From positions 1 to 64,000 of the forward strand of contig CAVVPU010000203.1 in the NCBI GenBank assembly GCA_963750015.1: a stretch of DNA of 64,000 bases, written 5' to 3'. This document shows, piece after piece, positions 17,409 to 26,001 of the stretch. The notes beneath the pieces are model-generated. The model had not been told where the DNA came from and did not search any database. It worked only from the letters and a program-made list of their open reading frames with translations. The stretch is from CAVVNC01 sp963750015. Lineage in GTDB: Bacteria; Desulfobacterota; Syntrophorhabdia; Syntrophorhabdales; WCHB1-27. The first letter of the stretch is position 1. Each line of letters begins with the position of its first letter. Made by a program: the position numbers and the translations under genes.

Positions 17409-18206
17409 CTATACCTTGAGGAAATTTCTCACCTTGCGCAACAGGGGCCGTCTTATCTCCACCTTGAGATAGAGATCGCCACTCCCGTCCGGACCTGACC
17501 CCATGCCCTTCAATCTTATCGTCTGCCCTTCCCTGATACCGGGCGGAATAGCAATCTTAACTTCCCGAGACCTCCTTTGATCCAGATACACGACATCGGC
17601 GCCCCGGCCGGCCTCACGCTCGTCCAGGGTTATCGTCTCGTAGATATCCGCCCCTTTGCCCGTTGCGCGGCCGATTGCCTTTTTCAGAAAGTACTGCGCC
17701 AGCCGGTTGGCCGCCCTCGCCAAAATGCCCTGATTCGGCGCGAGCTCCGTGCTCTCTCCCCTGTCGGACCGCCCCCCGGGACCAAAAACGATTACCCTTC
17801 CGAACATGCCCGGTCCGCGGAATTCGGTCGTCTTCGACCATCGTCCGTAAGACTCCCGAAAAACCTCGTTAAAACTCCTGAACCCAAAGGCCCTGGCCAT
17901 CTCTTCGAAGACCTGGTTGATATCGGAGTTACTGAAGATGTCCTGCTCCGAGTAGCTCTGCTTGAACCGGTCATAAGCATTCGGCCCATACTGCAGGCGG
18001 AGACTGTCGTACCTCTCCCTCTTCTCCCGATCGGAAAGGACCGCATAGGCTTCATTGATCGACTTCATCTTCTCGGCAGAGCCCGGGTCACCCTTATTCC
18101 TGTCGGGGTGGTACTGAAAGGCCAGCCTTCGGTAGGCCTCCTTGATCTGCTGCGTGCCGGCGTTCTTCTCGACCTCCAGCACTTCATAGTAATCCTCTTG
18201 ATTCAC
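17409..18206 (-). CDS. DnaJ-family co-chaperone (type without zinc finger)
   Basis: J-domain protein of 265 residues. The J domain occupies residues 5 to about 70, with the DnaK-stimulating HPD in FQYHPDRNKGDP. A linker follows without the CXXCXGXG zinc modules, then a C-terminal substrate-binding domain (ITLDEREAGRGADVVY; VKIAIPPGIREGQTIRLKGMG). This suits a CbpA-like or type III J-protein. The start is GTG at 18206, with AAGG nine bases upstream. Confidence 0.9.
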   Translation of the reverse strand: MNQEDYYEVLEVEKNAGTQQIKEAYRRLAFQYHPDRNKGDPGSAEKMKSINEAYAVLSDREKRERYDSLRLQYGPNAYDRFKQSYSEQDIFSNSDINQVFEEMARAFGFRSFNEVFRESYGRWSKTTEFRGPGMFGRVIVFGPGGRSDRGESTELAPNQGILARAANRLAQYFLKKAIGRATGKGADIYETITLDEREAGRGADVVYLDQRRSREVKIAIPPGIREGQTIRLKGMGSGPDGSGDLYLKVEIRRPLLRKVRNFLKV

Positions 18207-18619
18207 GGCGATAGCCCTTCTTTCCGGTCTTTTGCTAGTGAAGATTATAACCCCTCAGGCAATCAAATGGTAGGTTGCAAATGCCCTGGTGATGAAATAA
18301 TTAACGGGGCTCAGCGCCCCCTCGACCGGCGAAGCCGCGACCCACTGCGTGGGTGCCCCGGCCTCCCCGCTCACCTCGCTTCGCTCGAAGGGCCGTCGGC
18401 TCGCATGCAATTAGTGGGGCTCGCGGCGCCTCCGACCCGCTTTGCGGGTGCCCCGTCCGGGCTTGCTGATCCGGACCATCGCCAACGGCGAGAGCCTGGT
18501 CCGAAATAGCTTCTTGCCCCTTTCTTTCTCGTTGTGTCGCACCCAGGGGAAGAGCCATTAACTTGTTGCCCAATGAAGCCGATAACACTTTCAAGTTAAG
18601 CCTGTGTAAGGAGAAACGG
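18207..18619. other. intergenic region holding two REP-like units
   Basis: About 410 bases between the J-domain gene and the small membrane protein gene. Apart from the GC-rich repeated units at 18306-18454 I see nothing coding. Segments at 18472-18512 (CGGACC and GGTCCG) form a further weak inverted repeat. Confidence 0.5.
18306..18454. repeat. two diverged copies of a GC-rich hairpin element (REP-like)
   Basis: Copy A (18306-18359) and copy B (18416-18454) both begin GGGGCTC and end with a small hairpin followed by GCCCC. The hairpins are ACCCAC-TGC-GTGGGT (18340-18354) and ACCCGC-TTT-GCGGGT (18435-18449): same design with compensating base changes, so the pairing rather than the sequence is kept. 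Copy A also has a GGGGC/GCCCC stem at its left end. This looks like a family of short interspersed palindromic elements. Confidence 0.55.
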
Positions 18620-18805
18620 ATGGTTTCGATGGTCATCGTGCTTTTCCTGGTAGCCGTGGCGATCTCCCTCTTTTTTGGAAGACTCGCCGAAATCATGACA
18701 AAGAGGATCAAGGAGCAGTCGGAACGACGACAGACCGAAAAGCGCCAGGTTGTGCGCGTGCCCCCCGCACCGGCCAAACAAGGCTTAAGAGGAGCCGGCC
18801 CTTAG
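18620..18805 (+). CDS. small single-pass membrane protein, 61 aa
   Basis: Short protein with an N-terminal membrane helix (MVSMVIVLFLVAVAISLFF, residues 1-19) followed by a basic, Glu/Lys/Arg-rich cytoplasmic tail ending AKQGLRGAGP. AAGGAG lies eight bases before the ATG at 18620, so translation is likely. I do not recognise a family. It converges on the radical SAM gene, with only 13 bases between the two stops. Confidence 0.6.
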   Translation: MVSMVIVLFLVAVAISLFFGRLAEIMTKRIKEQSERRQTEKRQVVRVPPAPAKQGLRGAGP

Positions 18806-18818
18806 CGAGGCCCCGTCC

Positions 18819-19871
18819 TTAGTTCCAGTCTTCTGTTTGGGGCTGGGGCAACTGGTAGGACTTTAGCACGTCGATATAGCGGTCGAAGGCGTCGGCACCT
18901 TCCTTTTCCAGCTTCTCGATTTCGGGCATCACCTGGTCCACGACCCGTTGGTCTGTGATGACCTCCAGTGGGTAACGGTAGTAACCCGATCGCTGCAAAA
19001 GGATATATATCTGCTTCTGCCTTTTCGAGAAGGACAGGAACGTATCCAGCTCTTTGAGCATGAAGGCCTTCTTTTCATCGAGAAAGCCATCAACCTGCAT
19101 GAGGAGGTTGAGGCTGAAATCGTTGCACGAAAAGTAACTGTGCATCTCGTCGAGGCCCTCAACGAAGAGCCTTATTTCCGCGACCGTCTGCTCGTCGTTC
19201 ATAGGCACGAAGGTACCCTCGCGCACCATTCGCTGCATGGGTGATTTCGGATGCATGGCAAAGGTCCTTACCCTGATGAAATGAGGACGGATCAGGTTGA
19301 GAACCCTCGCCGTCTCATGGGCATGCTCCTCGCTCAACGCAAGGCCGCCTATACCCGGCATCACATATTCGGAAAGCTCCAGGCCCGCGTCCATCACGTG
19401 TCTGCCCCCGGTGATGATCTCCTCCTGCGTCAGTCCTTTCTTGATAAGCTTCAACACTTTCTCGGAGCCGCTTTCCAGACCCGCGTGGACTCGGTTGAGG
19501 CCCGCCTCTCTCAGGCGGCTCAGATCTTCGACGCTCTTTCTCTTGAGGGTCCTTGCGCGGGCATAGGTCGTGATCCTCTCGATCCGGGGGAATCGCTCCC
19601 TCAAATACTCGAGGATGGTCACCAGATCGTCCGTAGGCAATAGAAGGCTATCGGCATCTTGCAGGAAAACCGAGCTGATACGCCCGGACCGTCCGTATTC
19701 CGCGGCCATAGCATCTATGTCCTTCTTTACTTCCTCGACGCTCCTCCGGGAGAACTTCACACCTTTGTAGGCCGGGCAGAAGACGCACTGGTTCCACGGG
19801 CAGTTCCTGGTGACCCGGACGAGCAGGCTCGAGGCCTCGCTCGGCGGTCTTATGACTCCCTGCTCATACAT
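18819..19871 (-). CDS. radical SAM protein with a CX4CX2C cluster motif
   Basis: Radical SAM enzyme of 350 residues. The cluster-binding cysteines are Cys24, Cys29 and Cys32 in RNCPWNQCVFC, a CX4CX2C spacing rather than the usual CX3CX2C. Later parts of the barrel are recognisable (VFLQDADSLLLP; NRVHAGLESGSEKVLKLIKKG, the GGE-like and SAM ribose motifs). The C-terminal 100 residues are helical. Its substrate is unknown; relatives are annotated only as COG1032-type radical SAM proteins. It lies 75 bases after the rpoH stop, on the same strand. Confidence 0.88.
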   Translation of the reverse strand: MYEQGVIRPPSEASSLLVRVTRNCPWNQCVFCPAYKGVKFSRRSVEEVKKDIDAMAAEYGRSGRISSVFLQDADSLLLPTDDLVTILEYLRERFPRIERITTYARARTLKRKSVEDLSRLREAGLNRVHAGLESGSEKVLKLIKKGLTQEEIITGGRHVMDAGLELSEYVMPGIGGLALSEEHAHETARVLNLIRPHFIRVRTFAMHPKSPMQRMVREGTFVPMNDEQTVAEIRLFVEGLDEMHSYFSCNDFSLNLLMQVDGFLDEKKAFMLKELDTFLSFSKRQKQIYILLQRSGYYRYPLEVITDQRVVDQVMPEIEKLEKEGADAFDRYIDVLKSYQLPQPQTEDWN

Positions 19872-19946
19872 TCCTTCCTCTCCTTTTCACCGCCCGCACG
19901 TCAATTTCTCTTTCCTTTTTCCCGGCAGCGCCTGTGGTAAGTCCTT

Positions 19947-20897
19947 CTATCGGGGACGTCCTCCATTGTTCACGGCCCTTTTCTTTTCAGCCTTCTTCTC
20001 CGCACTCCCGATAAGGTCGGTCGATACCTTGTATGAAAGACCTTTCTCTATCTGCCGAGCCCGTTCCCGGGATATACCGAAATGGTCTCCGATCTCCTGG
20101 AGCGTCACCGGGTCATCGGTCATGATGCGCTGCTCGAAGATATAGAGTTCCCGCTCGTTCAGCTTGGTTCTAAACTCCGCTATCTTGCGCGCCGCAATGT
20201 TCTGCCTTTCCCTCTCCTCGACCACTTCCTCGATGTTCACGTCTGTCTTCACCGTGTCCATGATCGTCTCTTCGCCTTCTTCGTAGAGAGGTTGATCGAG
20301 GGAGACATCCGTCATGGAGAGTCTTTTCTCCATGTCCTCTATATCTTCCTGTTTTACGTCCAGGTTCTTTGCGAGGAGCTGAGGGACAGGGATGATGCCT
20401 TTGGCCTCCAGCCGCCTCTTTTCCTTACCCAGGCCGTAAAACAGCTTCTTTTCATTCTCTGTAGTCCCCACCTTGACGAGACTCCAGTTATTCCTGATAA
20501 ACTTGAGGATGTAGGCTCTGATCCAGAAGGAGGCGTAGGTAGAGAACTTGGTCCCCTTGTAAGGATTGTACTTCTTCACCGCCTGCATAAGCCCGATATT
20601 CCCCTCCTGGATCAGATCGCGCACATTCATGTAGGTGTTGTAATAACCCAGGGCGATCTTTACAACCAGTTTGAGGTTGGACAGGACAAGGGTCCGTGCT
20701 GCCTGCTTGTCCCCGTGCTCGTATACCTTTTCTGCCAGCTCTCTCTCCTCTTGCCGGGTAAGCAGAGGATGCCTCGATATCTCCGTAAGATACTGCTTTA
20801 AAGGGTCGAAGCTGGTAGGAAGATTGCCTCGTTCCTCCAGCGCTTCGAGATTCTCATGTTCTTCCAATCTATCCTGATTCTCCTCTTCCATTGTCAA
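19947..20897 (-). CDS. rpoH: RNA polymerase sigma factor RpoH (sigma-32 type)
   Basis: Alternative sigma factor of 316 residues, probably for the heat-shock response. Region 1.2 is DPLKQYLTEISRHPLLTRQEE and region 2.4 reads GTKFSTYASFWIRAYILKFI. Next comes the stretch EKKLFYGLGKEKRRLEA, where RpoH proteins carry their characteristic box. Region 4.2 has the helix-turn-helix LQEIGDHFGISRERARQIEKG. The C-terminal tail is basic. It starts with ATG at 20897 (MTMEEENQD), preceded by an AT-rich region. Confidence 0.88.
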   Translation of the reverse strand: MTMEEENQDRLEEHENLEALEERGNLPTSFDPLKQYLTEISRHPLLTRQEERELAEKVYEHGDKQAARTLVLSNLKLVVKIALGYYNTYMNVRDLIQEGNIGLMQAVKKYNPYKGTKFSTYASFWIRAYILKFIRNNWSLVKVGTTENEKKLFYGLGKEKRRLEAKGIIPVPQLLAKNLDVKQEDIEDMEKRLSMTDVSLDQPLYEEGEETIMDTVKTDVNIEEVVEERERQNIAARKIAEFRTKLNERELYIFEQRIMTDDPVTLQEIGDHFGISRERARQIEKGLSYKVSTDLIGSAEKKAEKKRAVNNGGRPR

Positions 20898-21100
20898 ACA
20901 AAAAATTTAACACGTTCCAGCCTGCTATTCAAGGGTGCAGGCTGCCGGCACACGCGCCGGCCTGCTGGCATCGGCCTGATTCCGGTACTATATTCCTCGT
21001 ATCCACTGACGCCGATATCTGTATCTGCGGGCAGAAAGCAACCGATTCTGAAGAGGCGGTCCCGCAAGAAGGAGGCCGCCATAAAAAGGGAGGTTCCCGG

Positions 21101-21298
21101 ATGATAAAGGTAAAAACGTTCACGTCGCCACTCAAGATCTTTCAAACCGTCGAAGAGCTTGCTTCACTTGACGAACAGGTGAACAAATTTATTGCCGACC
21201 AGGGAGTAAAGAGGGTCCTTTCGGCAAGCGATGCCTGTACTACCGACAATACGGGCGCCTCGATCGGCGTTATCAGGGTGCTCACCTACGAGGTCTGA
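21101..21298 (+). CDS. small hypothetical protein, 65 aa
   Basis: Soluble protein starting MIKVKTFTSPLKIFQTVEEL and ending VIRVLTYEV. The pattern beta-helix-beta with VNKFIADQGVKRVLSASDACTTD suggests a small alpha/beta fold. I know no family name for it. The ribosome site GGGAGG lies seven bases before the ATG at 21101. It is divergent from rpoH and convergent with the DUF3343 gene. Confidence 0.6.
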   Translation: MIKVKTFTSPLKIFQTVEELASLDEQVNKFIADQGVKRVLSASDACTTDNTGASIGVIRVLTYEV

Positions 21299-21395
21299 CA
21301 ACAAGGACAATCCCTTGACCAAGGCCTGAAACCATGCAGGCGACCTTTGACTTACCCGACGAGGATGAGGCGGAACTGGTTTGAGCGGTGGCTTA

Positions 21396-21659
21396 TCATC
21401 CCCGGTCCGGTAGCCTCGACGGCGCGTAGTCCGTGCCGTCAAAGATGAAACACCTGATCCCGGTCATGCGTCCTAAGAGGGTGTCGAGGATATCCGAGTC
21501 CGCCCCGGACTTTATGCAGACGCCGCAGTCGGAACTTAGGACGCGCGGCACCGGCATTATCTCGACGTCGACGTCCGCCTCTTTGAGGATTCTCTCTGCC
21601 TTCAGCACGTCGTGAATGGTGGTGAATATCAGGAAGTGAAATTTGTTATCGTTTTGCAA
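21396..21659 (-). CDS. DUF3343 domain protein (putative selenium/sulfur carrier-like)
   Basis: Small protein of 87 residues. FLIFTTIHDVLKAERILKEADVDVEIMPVPRVLSSDCGVCIK is the core of the DUF3343 fold, and the two cysteines in DCGVC are the likely functional residues. Such proteins occur next to YedF and cysteine-desulfurase-like genes in many anaerobes, where a selenium or persulfide transfer role has been proposed. Its start overlaps the end of the desulfurase gene by 14 bases, so it is the third gene of that operon. Confidence 0.85.
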   Translation of the reverse strand: MQNDNKFHFLIFTTIHDVLKAERILKEADVDVEIMPVPRVLSSDCGVCIKSGADSDILDTLLGRMTGIRCFIFDGTDYAPSRLPDRG

Positions 21660-22782
21660 CGGCTCTCACAACCTCCAGCAGCCGGTCTATGTGCCCGTCC
21701 TCGGTAAAATAGCCGGGAGAGATACGTACTGCGCCGCGGGGAAATGTCCCCAGGGTCTGATGGGAAAGGGGGCTGCAATGAAGTCCGACCCTCACGCAGA
21801 TCTCCTCCCGGTTGCAGGCGTGTCCCACATCCGAAGGCTCGACATTCTCCACGTTCATCAGTATGATCGGTAGAGAAGGACCTCGCTCCCCTGCATCTCC
21901 GTAGACCCTGACGCCCTTTATCCGCCGGAGGCCTTCCAGGATCTTGAGGGCCGCTGCATGCTTCTTCTGAGCGATCTTGTCGAGTCCAACCTTTTCGATG
22001 AACTTCAGCCCACCGAGAAGCCCGGCGATGCCGGGAGTGTTGGGGGTGCCCGATTCATACCGGTCGGGCAGGGCATGGGGCTGCTCCGTGCTCTCGGAGT
22101 TGCTGCCCGTGCCCCCGAACCTCAAAGGAGTGGGGTCGACCCCTTCGGCCAAGTATAAAGCCCCGAGACCCTGGATGCCAAAAAGGGCCTTGTGGCAAGA
22201 AAAACAGCAGGCATCTACACCGTCCCTTTGCACATCTATGCGGACGTTCCCGATAGTCTGGCATGCGTCCAGGATAAGCATCCTGTCTCCTATCGCTTCC
22301 TTTATCCTGTCCAGGGGCTGAATGGTTCCCAGAATATTGGAGCCGTGGTTGATGATTACCGCCCTGGTCTTCGGCTTCACCATTGACTTAAGGGCCGATA
22401 TATCCAGAAGGCCGGAGGTCGAGCAGGGCACGCACGAGACTTCTACCTTTCGGGTCTTCTTCAGGAATTCGAGCGGTCGCATCACAGAGTTGTGTTCCAG
22501 GCCCGTGGTAACGACGTGATCTCCTTCTTCCAGGAGACCCAGTATTACAGTATTCAACGAGTCGGTCCCGTTTTGTGTGAAAATCAACCGCGCCGAGTCT
22601 TTCCCGTTGATGAAGCGGGTCAACCTGTCCCTTGTCTCGTAAATCAGACGGGCAGCGTCGATGGAAAGTGGATGGCCGCCCCTTCCGGGGTTGCCGCCGA
22701 CCTCTGTAAGGAAGGCTGAAACGGATTCGACCGTCTCCCTCGGCTTGGGAAACGAAGTAGCTGCGTTATCGAGGTAAATCAT
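21646..22782 (-). CDS. cysteine desulfurase-like aminotransferase class V
   Basis: PLP enzyme of 378 residues that probably takes sulfur from cysteine, or selenium from selenocysteine. It opens with MIYLDNAATSFPKP. The PLP lysine is in FSCHKALFGIQG, and the mobile-loop cysteine is in CVRVGLHCSPLSHQTLGT near residue 340. Length fits the SufS/CsdB-like family. It starts on the last base of the yedF stop (TGATG) and is followed by DUF3343. With selenocysteine in the formate dehydrogenase of this genome, selenium delivery is a plausible job, but sulfur transfer is not excluded. Confidence 0.9.
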   Translation of the reverse strand: MIYLDNAATSFPKPRETVESVSAFLTEVGGNPGRGGHPLSIDAARLIYETRDRLTRFINGKDSARLIFTQNGTDSLNTVILGLLEEGDHVVTTGLEHNSVMRPLEFLKKTRKVEVSCVPCSTSGLLDISALKSMVKPKTRAVIINHGSNILGTIQPLDRIKEAIGDRMLILDACQTIGNVRIDVQRDGVDACCFSCHKALFGIQGLGALYLAEGVDPTPLRFGGTGSNSESTEQPHALPDRYESGTPNTPGIAGLLGGLKFIEKVGLDKIAQKKHAAALKILEGLRRIKGVRVYGDAGERGPSLPIILMNVENVEPSDVGHACNREEICVRVGLHCSPLSHQTLGTFPRGAVRISPGYFTEDGHIDRLLEVVRAVAKR

Positions 22783-23366
22783 CAGGGTTTCAAAACGGTC
22801 GAAGAAGCCGTAAGCGTGGAGACTATCTCAAACATGTTGCTGATCCTTCCTGCTTTCAACGTTTCCTTCAAGCCATAGAAGTCCAGGCATGTACCACACG
22901 AAAGCATCTCGACGCCGAGGTTCTCAAGCTCCTTCAGGTGAGGCAGCATTTCGGAACCTTCACTGGGAAGCTTTACCCCTCCATTGATGAATATAATCCG
23001 CCAGGGAAGGGGCTTCAGCTCCTTTAAGGTGACGATGAACGACTTCATGAGGATCTCGCCCAGTCGCTCGTCTCCCCGCCCCAGATGCTCACTGTCGACG
23101 AAGACAGCAATCTTCTTCGCTTCGCCTCCCACATCGGGCTGAGGTTCCTCTTCCTTCTCTTTCACGGCGATGATCGAGAAGGCCCCGGCTTCTCCTTCCA
23201 CCCTGGTCTTGTATCCTCTCGATTCGAGAAACCTACGTACGTTCTCCCGGGAAACCTCGTTGTCCACACTCACCGCCACCTCTGTGAGCCCTTTTTCCTC
23301 GATGGCCTTCTTGGTCTCGAGAACCGGAATGGGACAACTCTTACCCTTACAGTCGAGAATGTACAT
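22782..23366 (-). CDS. yedF: YedF family protein: TusA-like plus DsrE-like domains
   Basis: Two-domain sulfur/selenium-handling protein of 194 residues. The TusA-like domain (residues 1-72) has its active cysteine in the CPxP motif KGKSCPIPVLETKKAIEE. The DsrE-like domain (about 85-194) has a conserved pair of cysteines in EMLSCGTCLDFYGL. The full-length two-domain form is the one annotated as selenium metabolism protein YedF. It is the first gene of a three-gene operon with the desulfurase and DUF3343 genes. Confidence 0.9.
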   Translation of the reverse strand: MYILDCKGKSCPIPVLETKKAIEEKGLTEVAVSVDNEVSRENVRRFLESRGYKTRVEGEAGAFSIIAVKEKEEEPQPDVGGEAKKIAVFVDSEHLGRGDERLGEILMKSFIVTLKELKPLPWRIIFINGGVKLPSEGSEMLPHLKELENLGVEMLSCGTCLDFYGLKETLKAGRISNMFEIVSTLTASSTVLKP

Positions 23367-23431
23367 ACTTTATTGTAAATGATATCGACTGTTTTAGCAA
23401 ATAACTCTTATCAATATTTCTGATTTCTGTT

Positions 23432-23465
23432 ATGAAAAAGGTGAATCTATGGAAAAGGTGAATCG
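23432..23465. repeat. 17-bp tandem duplication at the 3' end of the zinc-ribbon gene
   Basis: ATGAAAAAGGTGAATCT (23432-23448) and ATGGAAAAGGTGAATCG (23449-23465) are adjacent copies with two mismatches. The right copy encodes the last residues of the minus-strand gene and the left copy lies past its stop. It looks like a slippage duplication. Confidence 0.5.
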
Positions 23466-24130
23466 ACGATTTCTACGCTGAATTCCTTCGGCTTGCTCTG
23501 ATAGGGACCCGGCAGAACGACGGAGAACGGCATCTCTTTGTGGGGGTAGAGTGCGAGGCCGGGCTGATCGGACTTCATTGCCGCCTTCGCCCGTTCTTCG
23601 ATATCCGATTTCATCATCCCCGCAAGCTCATCGGCTGAGAGCGGAGTGCCGGCGACAGCAAAATGCTGGCCGATGACTGCTCCACTCTCATCGAAAAGCT
23701 TTGCTTTCAGAACGACTCGCCTTCTAGGTTTCGTCGATCCGTTCACCACCATCCCGTTGATGAGGAATACAGGGCCGTCCTTCGCGTCAGCCTCGTGCCC
23801 CTCGAGCCTCGTCAACGGGATGGAGAGCCACCTGTTTCCTGCCCCCAAGTAGTTCATCCAGTACAGATAACCGGCCATGACGAGGCCAAAAAAAACAAGT
23901 ACGGAGACGACGAGCGCCATGCCCTTGCCTCTGCGCATCGACAAGGGCTTTTCAACGGCCGATAAGATAGTGGTATGACCGGTAGAGGGCTTCTCTCCGG
24001 TCATACCCTGGTTCTCGTGATTGACGAAAACCTGTCCGCACTGCGAGCAGCGCATCTTCTGATAGGGTGATTTGACCAGACCGTCATCGAGCCGGTATTT
24101 CCGTTTGCAGGCAGGGCAGGTAACAATCAT
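23447..24130 (-). CDS. zinc-ribbon membrane protein with DUF3426
   Basis: Protein of 227 residues. The N-terminal zinc ribbon (MIVTCPACKRKYRLDD then MRCSQCGQVF, two CXXC pairs) is of the MJ0042 type. A single membrane helix follows (about 71-92, MALVVSVLVFFGLVMAGYLYW), then a C-terminal DUF3426 beta-domain that would lie outside the cytoplasm. Its function is unknown in the family. It starts 38 bases after the etfA stop and may be read from the same transcript. Confidence 0.85.
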   Translation of the reverse strand: MIVTCPACKRKYRLDDGLVKSPYQKMRCSQCGQVFVNHENQGMTGEKPSTGHTTILSAVEKPLSMRRGKGMALVVSVLVFFGLVMAGYLYWMNYLGAGNRWLSIPLTRLEGHEADAKDGPVFLINGMVVNGSTKPRRRVVLKAKLFDESGAVIGQHFAVAGTPLSADELAGMMKSDIEERAKAAMKSDQPGLALYPHKEMPFSVVLPGPYQSKPKEFSVEIVDSPFP

Positions 24131-24168
24131 GACGACCTCGTAGGGGAAGGGGTTTCCCTCCCCTCCCC

Positions 24169-25164
24169 CTACCTGTTCAGTCTCTTCTTAAACTCCTCAA
24201 TCAGCTTTGGTACGACCTGATTGTAGTCGCCTACTATACCATACGAAGCGATCTTAAAGATAGGGGCTTCGGCATCCTTGTTGATAGCGACGATGCAGTC
24301 GGAAGTCCTCATCCCTGCGAGGTGCTGGATCGCGCCTGAGATGCCGCAGGCTATGTATATTTTGGGCTTGACCGTCTTCCCCGTCTGTCCTACCTGATGT
24401 TCCTGGGGAATCCAACCCGAATCGACCGCGGCGCGGGATGCGCCCAGGGCGCCTCCGAGGGCGTTGGCCAGATCCTGGAGAATCTTGAAGCCCTCCGGCT
24501 TGCCCACTCCCCTTCCGCCGGAGACGATGATATCGGCCTCGACGAGGTTCACCACGGTCGCCGCCTGGACAAACTCGAGGACCTTCGTATTCAAGCTGTC
24601 TTCCGCGATATCAACCGTTTCCTTCACCACATCACAGCTCATCGAGGTGTCTCGTTCGGACATGGCGAAGACCTTGGGCCTCACCGTGGCCATCTGGGGC
24701 TTCGTCTTGGAGTTGGCCACAGTCACGAGGTAGCTTCCGCCAAAGGCGGCCCTTGTCATCTTCATGATTTTATCTGCATCGATCTCGAGCCCGATTGCAT
24801 CGGACCCCAGGCCCGTCTCGAGGGAAGCCGCACAGGCCGTGGAAAGATCTGCGCCCTGACTCGTCGCCCTGTAAAGGACAATGTCAGGCTTGTACTTGTT
24901 CACAAGCGATACGGCGGCTTTCGCATACGCCTCGGCCCGGAAGGTCTTGAAGACAGGACCGTCCACCGCATACACCTTCGATGCCCCGTAATAGCCGGCC
25001 TCTTTCGCCAGTTCGTCCGTGTTCTCCCCTATAACTAAGGCGCAGAGGTTTGCTCCGAGATCACCGGCGAGCTTCTTGCCTATGCCAAAAAGCTCGTATG
25101 ACATGGGGGTATAGGCCCCTTCTTTGTGCTCAACGTATACCCAAACGTCTTTATAGTCAGACAT
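24169..25164 (-). CDS. etfA: electron transfer flavoprotein subunit alpha
   Basis: Large subunit of ETF, 331 residues, which takes electrons from acyl-CoA dehydrogenases through bound FAD. The FAD-binding C-terminal domain has the signature PKIYIACGISGAIQHLAGM followed by IVAINKD, and GGRGVGKPEGF just before it. No extra ferredoxin domain is present. It follows etfB by 16 bases with a strong GAGGAG ribosome site. In this context it should serve fatty-acid or aromatic-acid oxidation. Confidence 0.96.
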   Translation of the reverse strand: MSDYKDVWVYVEHKEGAYTPMSYELFGIGKKLAGDLGANLCALVIGENTDELAKEAGYYGASKVYAVDGPVFKTFRAEAYAKAAVSLVNKYKPDIVLYRATSQGADLSTACAASLETGLGSDAIGLEIDADKIMKMTRAAFGGSYLVTVANSKTKPQMATVRPKVFAMSERDTSMSCDVVKETVDIAEDSLNTKVLEFVQAATVVNLVEADIIVSGGRGVGKPEGFKILQDLANALGGALGASRAAVDSGWIPQEHQVGQTGKTVKPKIYIACGISGAIQHLAGMRTSDCIVAINKDAEAPIFKIASYGIVGDYNQVVPKLIEEFKKRLNR

Positions 25165-25180
25165 TATGCTCTCCTCATGG

Positions 25181-25978
25181 TTATTTTATGACTTTCAGGT
25201 CAAATAGCTTATCTACGAGAAGGTTGCTCACCTCATCCAGCTCGCCCGCGAGTACTTCTCCGGCCGACCTCGGGGGAGGGGTCGTAAGCTCCACCACCTT
25301 AACGGCGGCGCCTTCCGCACCTATCTTCTCCTTGGCTGCTCCTATCTCGCCCGCGTCCCAAACCGGTATCTGAACCTTCGCCGCTTTCCTGATGCCCATG
25401 AGGTTGGGCAGTCTCGGCTCGTTGATCCCTTTCAAAACGGAAACGACCGCCGGCAGCTTTGCCTCAACGACCTCGATACCGCCCTCGATGCCCCGTTCGA
25501 CCTTGATCCGCTTGCCCGCTGCATCGATCTCGACGATCTTCCCCACGAAGCTCAACTGGCTGAAGCCCATCCTGGCTGCAATCTCCGAGCTCACTATGCC
25601 CGTGTTGCCGTCCGTCGCCTGTTTGCCGCAGATGACGACGTCCACGTCACCGATCTTTTCTATCGCCTTGGCAAGGGCATAGGATGTGCCGAGCGTATCC
25701 GAGCCTTGGAGGGCAGGATCGCTGACATGATGAACTTCGTCGACACCGAGGGCAAGAGCGTTCCGCAACACGTCGGTAGCCTTTTCCGGCCCCATGGTGA
25801 GAGCGACTATCTCTGCGTCATACTTCTCCTTGGTAAGAAGCGCCTCCTCGAGCGCGAACTCGTCAAAAGGGTTGGTGACCGAATCCATGTCCTCCCTTTT
25901 CAGAGTCCCCTTCTGAAGGTCCCATTTTACCTCTGCTTCCGTGTCGGGAACCTGTTTTATACAGACAACTATCTTCAC
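25181..25978 (-). CDS. etfB: electron transfer flavoprotein subunit beta
   Basis: Small ETF subunit, 265 residues. Landmarks are MKIVVCIKQVPDTEAEVKW, VTNPFDEFALEEAL, and DVVICGKQATDGNTGIVSSE (nucleotide-binding region). The start is GTG at 25978, with AAGGAGGG seven bases upstream. It lies between the crotonase and etfA. Whether this ETF bifurcates electrons cannot be told without its partner dehydrogenase, which is not in the window. Confidence 0.96.
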   Translation of the reverse strand: MKIVVCIKQVPDTEAEVKWDLQKGTLKREDMDSVTNPFDEFALEEALLTKEKYDAEIVALTMGPEKATDVLRNALALGVDEVHHVSDPALQGSDTLGTSYALAKAIEKIGDVDVVICGKQATDGNTGIVSSEIAARMGFSQLSFVGKIVEIDAAGKRIKVERGIEGGIEVVEAKLPAVVSVLKGINEPRLPNLMGIRKAAKVQIPVWDAGEIGAAKEKIGAEGAAVKVVELTTPPPRSAGEVLAGELDEVSNLLVDKLFDLKVIK

Positions 25979-26001
25979 AGTGCCCTCCTTGAGATGGTTT
26001 A

